Positions 34,704 through 47,410 of a stretch of DNA of 64,000 nt are shown here, piece after piece. The position numbers were made by a program, and so were the translations under genes. The stretch comes from Ptiloglossa arizonensis (Eukaryota > Arthropoda > Insecta > Hymenoptera > Colletidae): contig NC_135051.1 of NCBI RefSeq assembly GCF_051014685.1, forward strand, positions 8,637,557 to 8,701,556. Direction: 5' to 3'. The notes under the pieces are model-generated. The model was not told where the DNA came from. It worked only from the letters and a program-made list of their open reading frames with translations, and made no database searches. Each line of letters opens with the position of its first letter. Position 1 is the stretch's first letter.

Positions 34704-35075
34704 TTGCACGGGAATTTTAGCCGCGGAAAATGCTCCTGTCCGCGTTCTACGCTCCCGAGCGGGTACAACGAATCGATGTATTTTCGTTTCGACGGGAACC
34801 GGTTACGCGTAAAAACGCTGGAAAAATCGCAGGAATCTTTCGCTCGTGAACGAAAAGCGAAACGTTGCGGAACGATCGAGGAAATTCGCGGGAACGGAGC
34901 GAAATTTCCACGGAAAAATGTCCGCGGTGGCTCTTACCGTCTCGTTCCCGCGGTATTATCGTCTACCCTCGTCTCTTTGAAATCTCGGGAGCCGAACAGC
35001 TCGTTAGTCTCGTCGACGAACGAGGTGAAACATTGCTGGAATAAAACGTTACACCCCGTGCAACGATATATTTGA
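34704..35075 (+). CDS. open frame, doubtful
   Basis: A 124-codon frame ending in TGA, rich in Lys, Glu and Ser (for example VKTLEKSQESFARERKAK), with an internal ATG at about 34773. AATAAA at 35040-35045 lies inside the frame and no splice sites are evident. Composition is better than the background but there is no independent support. Confidence 0.12.
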   Translation: MHGNFSRGKCSCPRSTLPSGYNESMYFRFDGNRLRVKTLEKSQESFARERKAKRCGTIEEIRGNGAKFPRKNVRGGSYRLVPAVLSSTLVSLKSREPNSSLVSSTNEVKHCWNKTLHPVQRYI

Positions 35076-37251
35076 ACGAAAACGGTTCCGGTAACAAGCC
35101 GCCTAATTAAACGGCCGACCGATCGATCAATTAGGAAAGACGCGCGCCGGCTAGACGAGGAGTTCTCCTCTCTGCTCTCTCTCTCGGTGCGCGAGAAAAA
35201 GGAAAATTAATTGGACGCGAGACGAGGAGCGGGTCGAGACGGTGGATCGCTATCGACGAACAAAGGGACGTGCGGCCCTTGATGCGATCACGGTCGCGCG
35301 AAACGATGGTAAAATTTCGATGCTCGGATACGCTCGGAAGGAGGACGCGCGAACGGGAAAGGTTACGGAGAACGATTACGGAAACGAAACGCGTAGACGA
35401 GTCGGAGCTCGAGAACCTCCAGCTAATAATGTACAAAGTAAACGGTTTCGCGAGGAACGCGAAACGGGGCGGAGAGAGAGCGACACCGGAGCGGAGAATG
35501 GGAAATTAGAGCCGGACCGGACTCCGACCAGCTGGAGGGCCGGAGATTGGTTAAAAACCCAAGCGAGGGAGAAAAAAAAAAAAGAAAAAAAGAGGGATAA
35601 GCGTCATTTGTGCCGGTTGGCAAAGAGAATACCGAACGTATCCGGGCGTGCACCGGCCTTTGATGTCCGCGAAACGTGTATCCTATCTCCGCGCGCAATT
35701 TCGAACGAAATTTATTCGGCCGAGTACGGAAAGGAAACGCAACGACGGAAGCGCGCGTAACCGAGGCCACTTCCGTCGATGCAACCAACGCCGCGCGTTG
35801 GAGCTTCGTTCATCGCGTTAAGAGCTACCCTCGTTTCGGATTTACGACCCCCGTGCGTTTATTTACGGCCGAATTCACCGGCCCGATATTTACGCGAATT
35901 TCACGGAAGACGAGAATCGTTCTTTCGTTTCGAGAGTCTCGTCGCTCGAGAGTCGAAACGCAATATCGTCGGGCTCGGTTTACCGATCCTTGATCGCACG
36001 GTGTACCGCGCGTCTCGATGTTCCAGCGGAAACCGCGCTTCCGAGTTTTGCGATTCTTTTTTCCTCTTTTCTCCCGTTTCGAAAAAAAACCCGTCGGCGA
36101 CAATACCGCGAAAAGGTTCCCGTTTTGTCGCGGGCACGGTACGTTTCGTCGACGAAAAGATGGAAAAAAACGCGCGACAGGTGCGCGCGAGCGGACCGCT
36201 CGAAATTAATCCGTCGCGCAAAGGGACGAAGCACGGAGGCCCCGTGGACGCGACAAAGCGGATAAAACGCTCGAAACGGTTTCGTCCAACGACCGTTGGA
36301 AACGATTCCTACCGGTAGCGAGAAAGGAAAACAGCGAGCAGCTTTTTCAAAAGCGATCCCGTCGTTCGAAATCGAACGCGTTTCGAACGCGAGGAAATTT
36401 CCAACGAGGAAACGACGATTGTCGAAAGTTGCTCGACTCGAGAGGAAAAACGACGCGGAACGCGTCGACGCGCACGGCCCATTTTTTTCCACGGTTCGAA
36501 AGGGTACGGTATAATGATATCGGGAAAAGTAGGTCAGCCGAAAAGCGACATTCCAGCCGGGAATCCGCAATATACGAGACGACGCGCAATTTATTCCGCC
36601 TAGCTGAAATACGAAGCAACGGCGGCCACGTCGCCCCCGGCGAATTTATAATCGCGCTATCTGGCCCCGTATATATTCTTCTTTCCACCCTCGGCCAGCC
36701 CACTCGCCAAGGAAATGAACGTCCTCGTAAAAACGCGCGCTCGCTGGCTCGTCGATCCCGGTGCGTACACGCGCACGCGGAAACGCGTGTCGACGGGCCA
36801 CGGTTGTCCCCTTTTCAACCGCCCCGTGCGGGAAGAAAATCGAGAATCACCGTTTCCATCGTAACGGTGACGATAAACTCGTTTCTTCAACGGGAAAGAA
36901 ATTAGCGAGAAGCTCGAACCGGGGGAACGGGGTGTACAACAACCGGATATTGCGCGAGATAAAAATCAAATTAACCTCGTGTGCCGGGGGTGTGACGAGC
37001 CCGAAAGAATTTCGCGAGGTTTCCAGCCGGGTCGGTGCAGGAAACCCGACATTTACGTTATTACGTTCCGCGCGACCCTCTCCGCTTCGCACCGCGGAGC
37101 TGGAGACGTTTACGCGAACCCCTTCTTCTCGCTGAGCGCTCTTCCAACTATGGAACACCGCGAATAATTTCGTAAGTCCGAGACACGGACCCTTCGAGAC
37201 ACCCCTTGGACCTTAAAGCCATCGACGCGTTCTCACGAAACGCATCCCGTT
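35076..37251. other. CpG-rich region, no supportable gene
   Basis: Contains an inverted TAATT pair (CCTAATT 35102-35108 and AATTAGG 35129-35135) and an A-run tract at 35572-35592. The tract lies inside a Lys/Glu/Arg-rich 172-codon frame (35242-35760) that is probably a by-product of the purine-rich repeat. Confidence 0.45.
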
Positions 37252-37269
37252 GGTCTGTTTCAGGTGAGA
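37250..37269 (+). promoter_or_regulatory. juxtaposed splice acceptor and donor (possible ratchet point)
   Basis: TTGGTCTGTTTCAG is followed at once by GTGAGA; the AG|GT junction is at 37263/37264. Both halves match consensus well, better than the site at 27718. If the window lies in a long + strand intron this could be a recursive splice site; alternatively the donor belongs to an unrecognised exon. Confidence 0.25.
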
Positions 37270-37305
37270 GATCTCGACACGTGCATTAGCTGCGAGTAAC
37301 GAGTA

Positions 37306-37368
37306 CCGACGGACGGACGGACGGACGGACGGACGGACGGACGGACGGACGGACGGACGGACAGACGG
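37306..37368. repeat. (GACG)n tetranucleotide microsatellite
   Basis: About 13 perfect units from 37308, then one changed unit (GACA). Confidence 0.95.
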
Positions 37369-37868
37369 GTAAAGGGAATAAATCCACGGTTTACCGAACG
37401 GAGATAAAAAGTAGGCTAAGCCAGGGGAAATTCCGATCGGCGCTCGGAAGAGAGCACTTTGCGGCCGGCCGCGGAATAATGCCGGCGTTAGCCTTCCGAC
37501 GCTGCGTGCCGGATCGATCGACGCCCCGAATGCAGATCGAGTAATCTGCTAATGAAATCTCGGACCCTTACGGTAGCCGGCCCCTACGTTTACACGAAAT
37601 CCTTTAATCATGCACGATGAATGGCTCCGATCGGACACCCTTCGCGGGGGCTAACAAATTTGCGGCAACCGGCCGCGAGGAACCTCCTCGATACGGGTTA
37701 GGGCCACCGTCTCGGTGAACGATCGTCCGGAGATTATTCTTCTCCTTGCCTGGCTTCTATTTTCGAACTACGCGACGTTCGTCGGCCCTCTACGGACAAT
37801 TCTATCTCCCTTACGAAATATTTCACTCGACTCGAACCGACGCGAACGCTTATCGCGCACGGAGAACC

Positions 37869-38012
37869 GGTTTCGAACACTTTCGCGCGATGTACGTCTA
37901 TCTAGGTGGGTTGCAACGAACAAACCCTTCCCGTGGCATCGGTTTCGACCACTTTCGCGCGAAATACGTCTACCCAGGGGTGTCGCGACGAACAAACCCT
38001 TCCCGTGCTCTC
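37869..38012 (+). repeat. 72-bp tandem duplication, codon-length, no indels
   Basis: Copy 1 is 37869-37940 and copy 2 is 37941-38012. I count about 12 differences in 72 bases and no insertions or deletions. The length is 24 codons, so frames are kept across the duplication. In one + strand frame both copies read VATNKPFP at the same place, in another both read RTNPSR. The surrounding open frames have no other support. Confidence 0.85.
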
Positions 38013-39198
38013 GGTACCCTCGAGAAATTTGAAAGATTCCCTTTCTTATCCGGTAGTTTTCCGATCCGGGATGAAAAATGAACGAGATCTCGGATCGCGA
38101 GAGAGATTCGACGGTTTCGAGCGAGCCGATAAACGCCGGCGTGGAATACGCGGATACGTTCCGGGCAAATTGGGAGAGACGGTAAATAAGATACGGAGCG
38201 GATAAGAGAAACGTATCGTAAATATTCCGTTTCCATGGAGGAAGCCGGGAAAATCCGGTTAAGGATTCGCTTCGCTCGGCGGTCTCGAGCGAACAAAGTG
38301 GCTCGGCCTGGTCTCGAATCGTCCGTCGTAACGAACCGGGGGAAACGAAAACCGACGGTTCCGAGCCGTGCCCGTCTAGATACCCGTACCATTGAAAAAT
38401 CGAATCGGCCGCGGGTCTCGCGACGGTGAAACGAACCGTGGAAACGTGCCGGTGCGGATCCCCGCGACGTAAGCTGGACATTAACCTATTTTAGGGGCCC
38501 CTTTAAACATGCATCCCTCGTGCGGCAACACGCGTAATCGTAATTCCAACTAACCAACCACGCGATAAATCACGCCAATAGCACTGTAATTAATGATGAC
38601 TTATGGAGTATATCTCGCTCCGCGGGCGAGGCTATGTACGTGTAATGCAAAGTAGTTCTCGGCGTGGCTGCGAGCCGATGTAATCCCCGCGGCTGGTATT
38701 CGTTACACGTGCATAATTGCACGTAACGCGGACTTAATTATCGGGAAAGGAACGAGCGCCGTTCCACGGTTCTATCGTTTACCATCGATCGATCCCCGCG
38801 ACCGAAAGAGATCCTCTCGCGATGGAAATTACATCGAATCCGAGCAACGACTGCCCGTTCTCGATACGCGAGACCCTATCGAACAAAAGGGGCCTCGTAA
38901 ACAATTTCTCGAAACCCGAACCTTCCTTTCTTCCCTCCTGCCGCGAAAGAACGCGTCTCGAAGCGAACTAGACGCTTCCCGCCGACCCTCTCGATACCCC
39001 GATTTTAATCCTCTCGACTTTTTTCCACGGGGATTCCTCAACGGGGTATCTTTGGTGAATGTTCCGTGAACATCGACGGAAGAAAGGACCAGGTGATTCG
39101 TTGTTTTTGCCCAACGGCCGCGAGCAACTCGCTTCGAAAATGTTTGCAATTCCGAGAATTCGGGGCTCACTGTCCGCCCTGAGAGTCCCCGAACCCTA
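38013..39198. other. mostly CpG-poorer block with TAATTA words; no gene
   Basis: From about 38490 to 38760 the sequence is noticeably poorer in CpG than its surroundings. It carries TAATTAAT at 38587-38594 and an imperfect hairpin at 38701-38728 (arms CGTTACACGTGCA and TGCACGTAACG, loop TAAT). This could be a conserved regulatory element, but conservation cannot be judged from one sequence. Confidence 0.3.
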
Positions 39199-39213
39199 TT
39201 TTTTTTTTTTTTT
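39199..39213 (+). repeat. T15 homopolymer
   Basis: Fifteen consecutive T just upstream of the ATG at 39229. Confidence 0.95.
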
Positions 39214-39228
39214 CGCGAACAACGTACA

Positions 39229-39588
39229 ATGGATCCGGTTACACCGCGATGGGAGTCGGTCCCTCTCGTAGTCGGTTTATTTCGAAACACGCGCGATTGG
39301 TTGTCCGTTTCGGTCTTGTTCGTCGTAGTATTCCACCGTGCGCTATTTCAAAACGGTGGAAACAGTGTTCGCAGTTCCATGGAACCGTTCCATCGTTCGC
39401 CGCGTTGTTTCGTTCCCGTACTACTTCCGTCCGATAGGCGCGGGCTGGTCGTTCCACTGCTCGGCGTTGCGCTTCGAGTTCCGCGCGGCGTTCGATTCGC
39501 GACGATCGAAACGAACGAAAAAACCTGGGACAATTTGTGGACGGTAGAGAAACGAGAGTCGATCGATCGTGCCCTTGCGAACTCGTGA
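39229..39588 (+). CDS. open frame with hydrophobic segments, doubtful
   Basis: ATG in good context (ACAATGG) opens a 119-codon frame ending in TGA. It has hydrophobic stretches around residues 25-40 (WLSVSVLFVVVFHRALF) and 72-82 (GLVVPLLGVAL) that could be membrane segments, and an ordinary C-terminal composition (ATIETNEKTWDNLWTVEKRE). No promoter, intron or poly(A) signal is visible, and no family is recognised. Confidence 0.18.
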   Translation: MDPVTPRWESVPLVVGLFRNTRDWLSVSVLFVVVFHRALFQNGGNSVRSSMEPFHRSPRCFVPVLLPSDRRGLVVPLLGVALRVPRGVRFATIETNEKTWDNLWTVEKRESIDRALANS

Positions 39589-42500
39589 TTCCAGGTTTCG
39601 GGAATCGATTTACATCGAGGTCCGAATCGCGCCGAAAGAAACGCGTACAAGGATCGCGAAACGCGCGACAAATCTCTCGGACGGTAACTTCGCGATCAAC
39701 GATGACTCAGGGACTGTCCCTCGCGTCGATCGAACGCGTAATGCTCGAGCAATTGTCGCGAGGTACGCGCGACGATAAATTCTTCCGGCTCGGAGAAGAC
39801 GAACGATATTGTCGCGCGCGAAACAAGACCGGGAACGCGGGAAAGAATCGATTCGGGGAACATCGAAATCGATTATCGTTACTTTCGTTTGGCCGTCGGC
39901 CAGAACCCGGGAACACGGAAAAGGAACTCGTACCTCGATATCCTTCCGCGTTCGTTTCTCTTCGTGGATTCGCATAGTTTACCATCGATGCACGTCCACG
40001 GAAATAAAGTTCGCTTTGCGAGCACGGTTCCCCGGGAACGAGAATTTCTCTTACTCGATCCCTTCTTCGTTGCCCTCGCGACATCCGGTGCCAAATTAAT
40101 TAACGGAGTACCGTTGCGTCAACGGTTCGCGATAAAACGTCAAACGCGGAAACAACGGGCGCGAACGAACAACGAGAAACAACCGGCGTACCGTTCGACC
40201 GGCTTCGATCGCTTCGTGAATTATTCAAACGTAGCCGAAGCCACGAGAGAAAAAGAAGATCGCGTCGTTTAGCAAACTCCGTGCCCGATGGCGTCGGTCA
40301 CCGCCCGACACTTTTAAAGATTTCTTCGAAAGGTTTCGCACGTTCGAGCAGTACGACGAGAACTCGAAAACACGCGGTATTGCTCCCGCGAAATGAAATT
40401 TTCGAGTCGAGCGGGTGGTGAATTTTTGCGGGCGTATCGGGGCGGGGAGAGTAAGGAAAAAATGGAGAAACGGTCGGTGAATTGGACGGATCGTGTTCGA
40501 AAGCGGGTCGGAAAAATGGGAAAGTTTCCGGTGCGCTGTGAAAACCGTTGTAAAATAAACTTCCACGGACGTCGGAGTTCCCTTTTCCGCGAAATGGAAC
40601 GGAAACTTCGATATTTTAGCAGGAAGAGCAAAGTCGTCCGAGTTAATCTCGGCGTACCGGGTCGGAATTTTTTTACGAACGAGGACCATCTCGTGGCGGT
40701 GTTCTCCTCGGTTTGGCGAAATCGGTCGTTTCGATTTTACGGAAGCGTCGTCGCGGCCTTTTCCGCGTTTCTCGAGCGTGCGGATCCGGGCGAAATCGGA
40801 AGTTTCCGTGTTGGTTTTCTTTCCACGGTGGTTTCCCGCGACGCGAGAACAAAAGCCAAAGGGATGGACAAAGGGTAGGAGATACGAGGAGAAGGAAGCT
40901 GGCAGCGCGGACCGGCTGGCCCGCGTCCAAAGATACTTTCGTCCCCTTTAAAACCCGGTGCGAAACGACGCCGATATTTATTTCCTTCCGAGGGAAAAAT
41001 AATAGCTCTCCGCGAGCGTTCCCGATTAACCGAGACTCGTAATTCTCCGAGTCCTCTCTCGCGATGGAATCGTCGAAAGCGGAAAAAATCGTCTCCCTCG
41101 ATTCGTTCGCGACGAATAATTCGAGTAGCGCGCGTCGCCGATCCCGATTTTAATATCGCGCGTGCACGCGAACGGAGAAAAACTATGGAAAGCGGGTCGA
41201 ATCGAGGCCAGGGACTCTCGGGAAAAATGAAACGACAGGGTGTGCGGGACCGCGAAGCGATGGGGGAAAAACCGGTGGACCGTTTGGCCCGTATCCAGCG
41301 GAGTAGCTCGCAATAGGGAAATTGGTCGAGATTACGGTGAAAAATTCCTTCCTCGCGGAAAAATCGCCACCGCGTTAAAAGCCCCGGACGGTTATTAATA
41401 CGAGAGAAATGTCGGTCGCGTGCTACGAAACGGACAACACGATCCGTTTAAAAGCCACCGGAGAAGTTTCGCGTTTCACTTTCTCCGTATAGGCGTTAAA
41501 CGCGACCTCGTCCCGCCCCGTTTCGCCTCTCGGCGACAGCCGCGATAAAAGTTTTACGGTCGCGAGCGCGAACACGAGCCCTCGCGCTCGTACTCGCGAG
41601 CGAGCTCGCCTACGATTATTTACAATGCCGTGAAACGCCGACGACTATCTGGGTCAATTGCGGATAATCCGTAGGCGTTACCGGTCGAGTGGACGGTGTA
41701 ATTCTTCCGATGGTCGTTGTCTTTAAATTCACCCTGCGAACGATCCTTTCGAAACGACTTTTCGCGCTCGGTGTTTCCAGCAATTAGTCGGCTAGTTGGC
41801 CAATCATTTCCAAACGTTGAATCTTTTCTCGAGTCGGAGTTCCGTTCGGATCCCGTGTGCGCGGAACGCCGACATGCGGCAACGATAAACGCATTTGTCG
41901 AGAGCACGACTCGAGAGATGTTCCGATCGGGCTTAAACACGCCCAGCGTGTTATTAATTCGGATTACGCGTTAGCGAGCTTGTTTCGCTGTTGGATCGTG
42001 TGCAAGCGATCTCACGACCCAGACCTTAATCCGGTTTAAAGAGCCCGAACCCCGACCTGGCGAGTCGACGATCGCGGACCGTGAATAATATTTTAACTAC
42101 GCGATCCCCGAAACGCCGCCTAAAGAGAAATTAATCGCAAACTATTACCGGCTGGTTCGCGACGGGGCACTCGACCGGTGTGTTTCGAGCTACGGGGGAA
42201 ATTTTTCTCGCCCAAAAAGGGGCGTTTCGAGCACCTAAACGCGACGAGTTCGCTCCGATCCGAGAGCTCGGCCGCCATCTCCCGTGGAGAATTAATTTCT
42301 GGGACAATAATCGGAGAAGTTGGTCGCTTTGGCGAGCTCGGGGTAAGTCGAGGGTAACCTCGCGTAGGTGTAGACGTTGGCCAAGTTTCCATCGGACGAG
42401 TTCTCGAATCCACGTGGATGGAATTTCGGGGCGGCGCTTTTGCCCCAACTTCCCGAGAGAAACGCCGACTTGACCGAGACGTTAACGGGACGAGTTCCTT

Positions 42501-45500
42501 TGTACGGTTCGGCAATTATTCTTAACAAGTTCCTGTTCCCTGTCGAGATAACCTCCGACGTTGGAAAACGTTCCGTCCGTAAACGCTCGTAAAGGTTCGC
42601 GTCCGGGAAGAGAGCGTAAATCATCGGTGATTTAATTCTCCGAGCGAACGTAACCGGTGCGGTTCCACTCGCTGGCAAACTTTCCGACCAAAACGCAAAG
42701 TTGACCGAAAGGTTAGCGGGTTGCCGATATTCCGCGGCAGGGGGTCCGAGACAAACTGCAGTTTGGCTTTATCGCTTCCCCTAACTCGCGTTATAGCACC
42801 TCGTTCGTCTTCCCCCGTACGGCTTCTTTATTCCCCAACTTTCGCCAACTTTCGAGAACAATCGATAGCTCCGCGGGATCTTGTCGACATTCCCGACAGC
42901 TGTTCCCACTCGCCGCTAATCTCGCGAGAACTTTCACCCGGGTTTCCGAAACGCTCGCTAAGCGACCGGTTCGCGAATTCTCCGAACGCAATGCCACTCG
43001 ACCGTTCGATGGACCTCGAGTCCATCGAGTTCTCGTCACGGGATACTCTGCGTTCGCCCGAGTATCTTCGAACGAAATCGATGTCGCAAGCTCGATTCGT
43101 CGCGACGGGGGAAACTGATGGAAATTTTCTTCCGTAGAGAACTATAATCGAGAGAACGCGGATCGAGTCGAGTAGCATTCTTTGGGGAATATCGGTATCC
43201 TGCGCGAACGCCTCGCGATCAACGGGACCCTTTTATCCACCGTTTAATGGAAGATCGGTCGGGCGCGCGACTCGAACGAGCTTATTTACAGAGCGGGGAT
43301 TTACGAGATCCGCGTTCGCATAAACGTATATCTTACGCGGGCGGCGTAAGGCAGTTCCCCGGGTGCATGCATCATGCGCTATCGGCGACTAGGCGTCGCG
43401 TATAAATCGTCCGGGACCATGGGAACGCGACGCGCCGGCGGAGATCGCGCTCGAGATTGCGAATCCATCGTAACGAATTTATTTATCGGCGATCAACGCG
43501 GCACCGGTAACGAACTCGAAAGACCGACGGGAGAGTTCCTCGTATCGCGATCGTCGCCACGGGACGACGATATTTCCGAAACGGGGAAAGAAGAGTAACG
43601 GGACCAGTGATAAGCGCCGGTACCCGCTGGAAAAATTGCGCCACTCGGGGCAAATTTGCACCGGGGCAACTTTAACCCCCGAGGAGAAAACCCGGTACGA
43701 AAATACCAATTATCGACCATCGTATCGAGACGCACCGACCTCGATTTTCCATCGTTCGACCTACATTCATTTTTCTCGGCACGAAGCGTCTTTCGTCGAG
43801 TCGCTTCGGTGCAATCGTTGCCAATAATATTTTTCGCGAGGGCTCGAAAAATATTCGCAAAGTTTCCTCGAGAGTACCTCGATTACCTCCGTTCGGTTCG
43901 TATTCGGGAAGAGCGCGACGCGCACCGTCGAACCTATCGTTGGGAAAGTTGCTAAATCCCGTGACCCGGCTGCTGCAGCTCCGAGCCGCTAATTCATTGT
44001 AAATTTATACAATTAACTCGGCCAACCTGGTTTCCGTGTACGACGCTACGCGGTAGCTCCGTTTTCTCGGCGCTGTCACCCCCGATTTACTTCCTCCCGG
44101 TGGCTCTTTCAACCCCCGTTGGCCGTCTACCCGAGTCGCACCCGGCCCGAGTTTCGACCAACTCCTTGGATGGCTGACGAACGACCCGTGATTTCCTCGA
44201 GGCGTTCAGCCCCGACTCGCGCCGTGTCTCGCCAATCGAATTTACGCTCGCGAAAACGACGCGCGTTTTACGCGAAGGAGAACCAACATTCGCGAACAAG
44301 TTTCACGCGCTTTCCTTTGGAAATGGAAATTATTTTTCCATCGACCGGGGGTGCAGGTTGCGTTCGACGATTCCAAACGGACTGTAACTAGACACCTCGA
44401 CTCGAAGTACCACGATTTTTCTCGCCTGCAAACTTTGCGACTCCGTACCCCGAGCAGGCTTCCTCGAATCGTAGTTCGATTCTCGAAACCGGACGAACGA
44501 AATCGAATTAAAGAAGAACGTCTCGTCGGTAAACAGGAATCGGGGAAACTATCCGAGTCGGGAAACTGAACTCGAAAGGCTCGTCTCGGAAGTAATTAAA
44601 TTGGCCCGGTCTCGTCTCCGTGTGCCTCGACTTTCGACGGTTTAGCGTAAATCGAGCAACGTCGGTTAATTGGCAGCTCGTCGCGCGAACGTTGAATGAA
44701 AACCGGAGACGTTTTGTCCACGATCGAGCGACTCGCGTCTTCGAGTTTGCAATTTCCTCGCGTATCGTCGCCCATCAGCGCGCATTGTCTCCCTGGCCGC
44801 CAACCGCGATCGCTTTGTCGTCGAGCGAAAATTCACCGTTTGTTCTCCGATTCGGATAAAGTGACGCAGTTGCCGCGCTCTCGACGATCGTACCGTTCGG
44901 ATCCTCGAACCGGGACCCGGCTAAATCCACCGAAAGATTCGCGACACGGATCTCGAGAACCTAGAACCGTCGACGATGTTCAGACCGAGCGATAAGACGA
45001 GACGAGTGTCGAGATTTAGCAACGAGGTCACCGATCGAGTTCGAGAGACTCGCGGGACCTTTGCCACGCGTCGGCCAGCGTCTCGGTGCGTCGAGGAAAA
45101 CGCGGTTAACGAGCTCTCCGTGGGAGAATCGACCTCGATCGAATTAGAATACGTCTTTGGGAAAAACGACGAGGAAATTCGCGAGGCTTCGAGTCAACGA
45201 CGGACCGGCGACACGGATTTAATCGAATCGTCGTCGAGTTGTTATTCCCCGCGGAAAGCCACGATATTCTCGTTGGAAGGGTACCGGGCGTAAAACGATC
45301 CGTTCGCCGGGACTGAAAATCGAATTCTCCAATTTCCAGGGTAGCTCGAAACCGAGGACGTAAAAGCTGATACTGCGAAGCCTCGGGGCAACGCGTTCGT
45401 TGGTTGGTTGGTTCGTTCGCTGGTCCATCTCGCGAAAACAATCCCGGTCGAAGGAATTCCTCCGGTGTTGGTTCCCATCGGTCGAGAACCAACGAGAGAA

Positions 45501-47410
45501 CGGTAGATGGAAAAGGGGGACACCTGGGCTCCAGTCGTTACACGTACCGGCAGTCTACCGGCGGGACGAATCCTCCGGATTCAATTCGACGACGGACCCT
45601 CCTTTTCTCCGATCTCGCGCCAGCCTGGAAATCGGTTTTCCAGAGTGACGCGATTAACCGAGAAAATTCACCGAGAGGCAAAGTGCGATTCCGAGGAGAG
45701 AGGAGCGGTTAAAGTAGCGGGCCGGAAACCTCGATGCGCGAACGATCGACTCCGTTTAGGCTCTCGGTCCTCGCGGCCTTGTTTTCCCAGCCAGCAATAT
45801 TGCTCGAATCGAAGTCGATCGAGCTAAGAGCACTTCGCGACTCCCGATTCCTCGAGGTTCCCGCGATACACGCACGTGGCTAAGCGTCGAACCGTAATTC
45901 CCTCCGAGTGCTTCTTAATCGGTTCGGGCGGTTACGGCCCCCGTCGGATCGATTCCTTAAAATTCGACCACTTTTCGAGATGAGAACGACCCACCGGGGA
46001 CGATTATCGAGACAAGCTGGCCTCCGCGAATTCAATTTCACACCGTGGACGACGAAACTCCGTTCGAGTAAAAAGGTCCCGGGGTCTAATTACTACGAGT
46101 CGGACTAGTTTCTTCCCGAGCGAGCGCTACGGTGGCCAACTTTGCGCGTCTCGTAGAAAACGGCTGAAAACCGTTGTACGTGTAAGTGTAGATCTCGAAT
46201 ACGATTATCGAGTACCATTCTCGTTCCAAGAGGTCCACGCGCGACTCGACGACTTCCTTCGACGATAGAAAATATCAACCGAGGGAACCTTCCCTCCGTT
46301 TAGCGTTCTCGTATTTCCGAAGAGGGTCGTGGATCGGTTTTGCTCTCCACCGCGAAAGAAAACCTAGCAAACTCGTCGTCGCTCTTTCGCGTAAATCTCG
46401 TTAAAGCGTCGCGACGGCTGGCTAGTTTCTCCGGAGAGTGTAGAAATTTCGTCGAGCGATCGACCAGATCCAGAGACTATCTCGTTTCCGCAAGAACGAG
46501 CGGTAACGAAACCGTGGGACGTATTTACCGCGGCGATACGTTACGAACGGCATCGAGGAGCGAACGCGGCGTCGTCCGAGGCGTCCGTGGCGTCGCGACG
46601 TCCCCTCGACCGGATCGTATCGGTTCGAGCGTGAAAGATTCGTTACCCAGGTGTTCGGCGCAGATAAGCGTAACCTCGAGCGGTCGCGCGACTATTTTTT
46701 TTATTTTCAACGCGGGACTAGTGACTCGAGAAATTGAAAACGCAGGGGCGACTCGTTACCTCGCGATATCGCAACGATTCACGGCTCGTCGACGTTTCGG
46801 TGGACGAAGAGGACGCGAGCGCGAGTCCTGCGGCTTTAACCCCATTGATTCCAAGTTGACAGAGTATCGATGGTGTCCCAGAGCTCGGATACCGGAAACT
46901 CGGAACCTTTCGGTCGCGTCCAGCAACTAACCCGAACGACGGAGCCTCGTTTCACGGTCTCCGGGAAATTGGGTCGACCGAGAAGGCGAACAGAATTTTT
47001 TAACAGAGCCCCTCCCCACCGATGGCTCGCGAGCGGTTGGGAAAATTTCCATCGAACGGATCCCGTCCAAGGGTAAGGGGTTGAAGCGATCACGGGTCGG
47101 CCAGTTTGTCCGGATTTTGAAAAAGAGATCGAGGTTCACTTTGTACCGCGAGAGAAACATGCAAATGAATCCCCCTTGTCATGGAAATGCCGAGGATACG
47201 CGGGGAACTTTCCTCTCCCCCTCGCGAAATCGTTATTCCAACCTTGGACCGGAAAAACTTTCCTCCGTCGATCCACCGCGCGCGAAATTGCGGATATTAA
47301 TTCCTTGCGAGCAGGGCCCTACTCTCCCGAGCGTTCTCTCCATTCATCGTTTCCGTGTTTTCTTCCGGTTTATTTATTTTTTCGTTCCTCTGGAACCGGT
47401 CGACCATTTT
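39589..47410. other. CpG-rich region, no supportable gene
   Basis: Small items: an isolated good donor GTAAGT at 42343-42348; a hairpin at 43332-43350 (arms CTTACGC and GCGTAAG) followed by GCATGCATCATG; a (TTGG)n run at 45400-45413. Open frames are of background composition. Confidence 0.45.

Noticed and set aside
35242..35760. 172-codon Lys/Glu-rich + strand frame
   Set aside because: It is read through a purine-rich A-run tract that forces such composition, and no other signal supports it.
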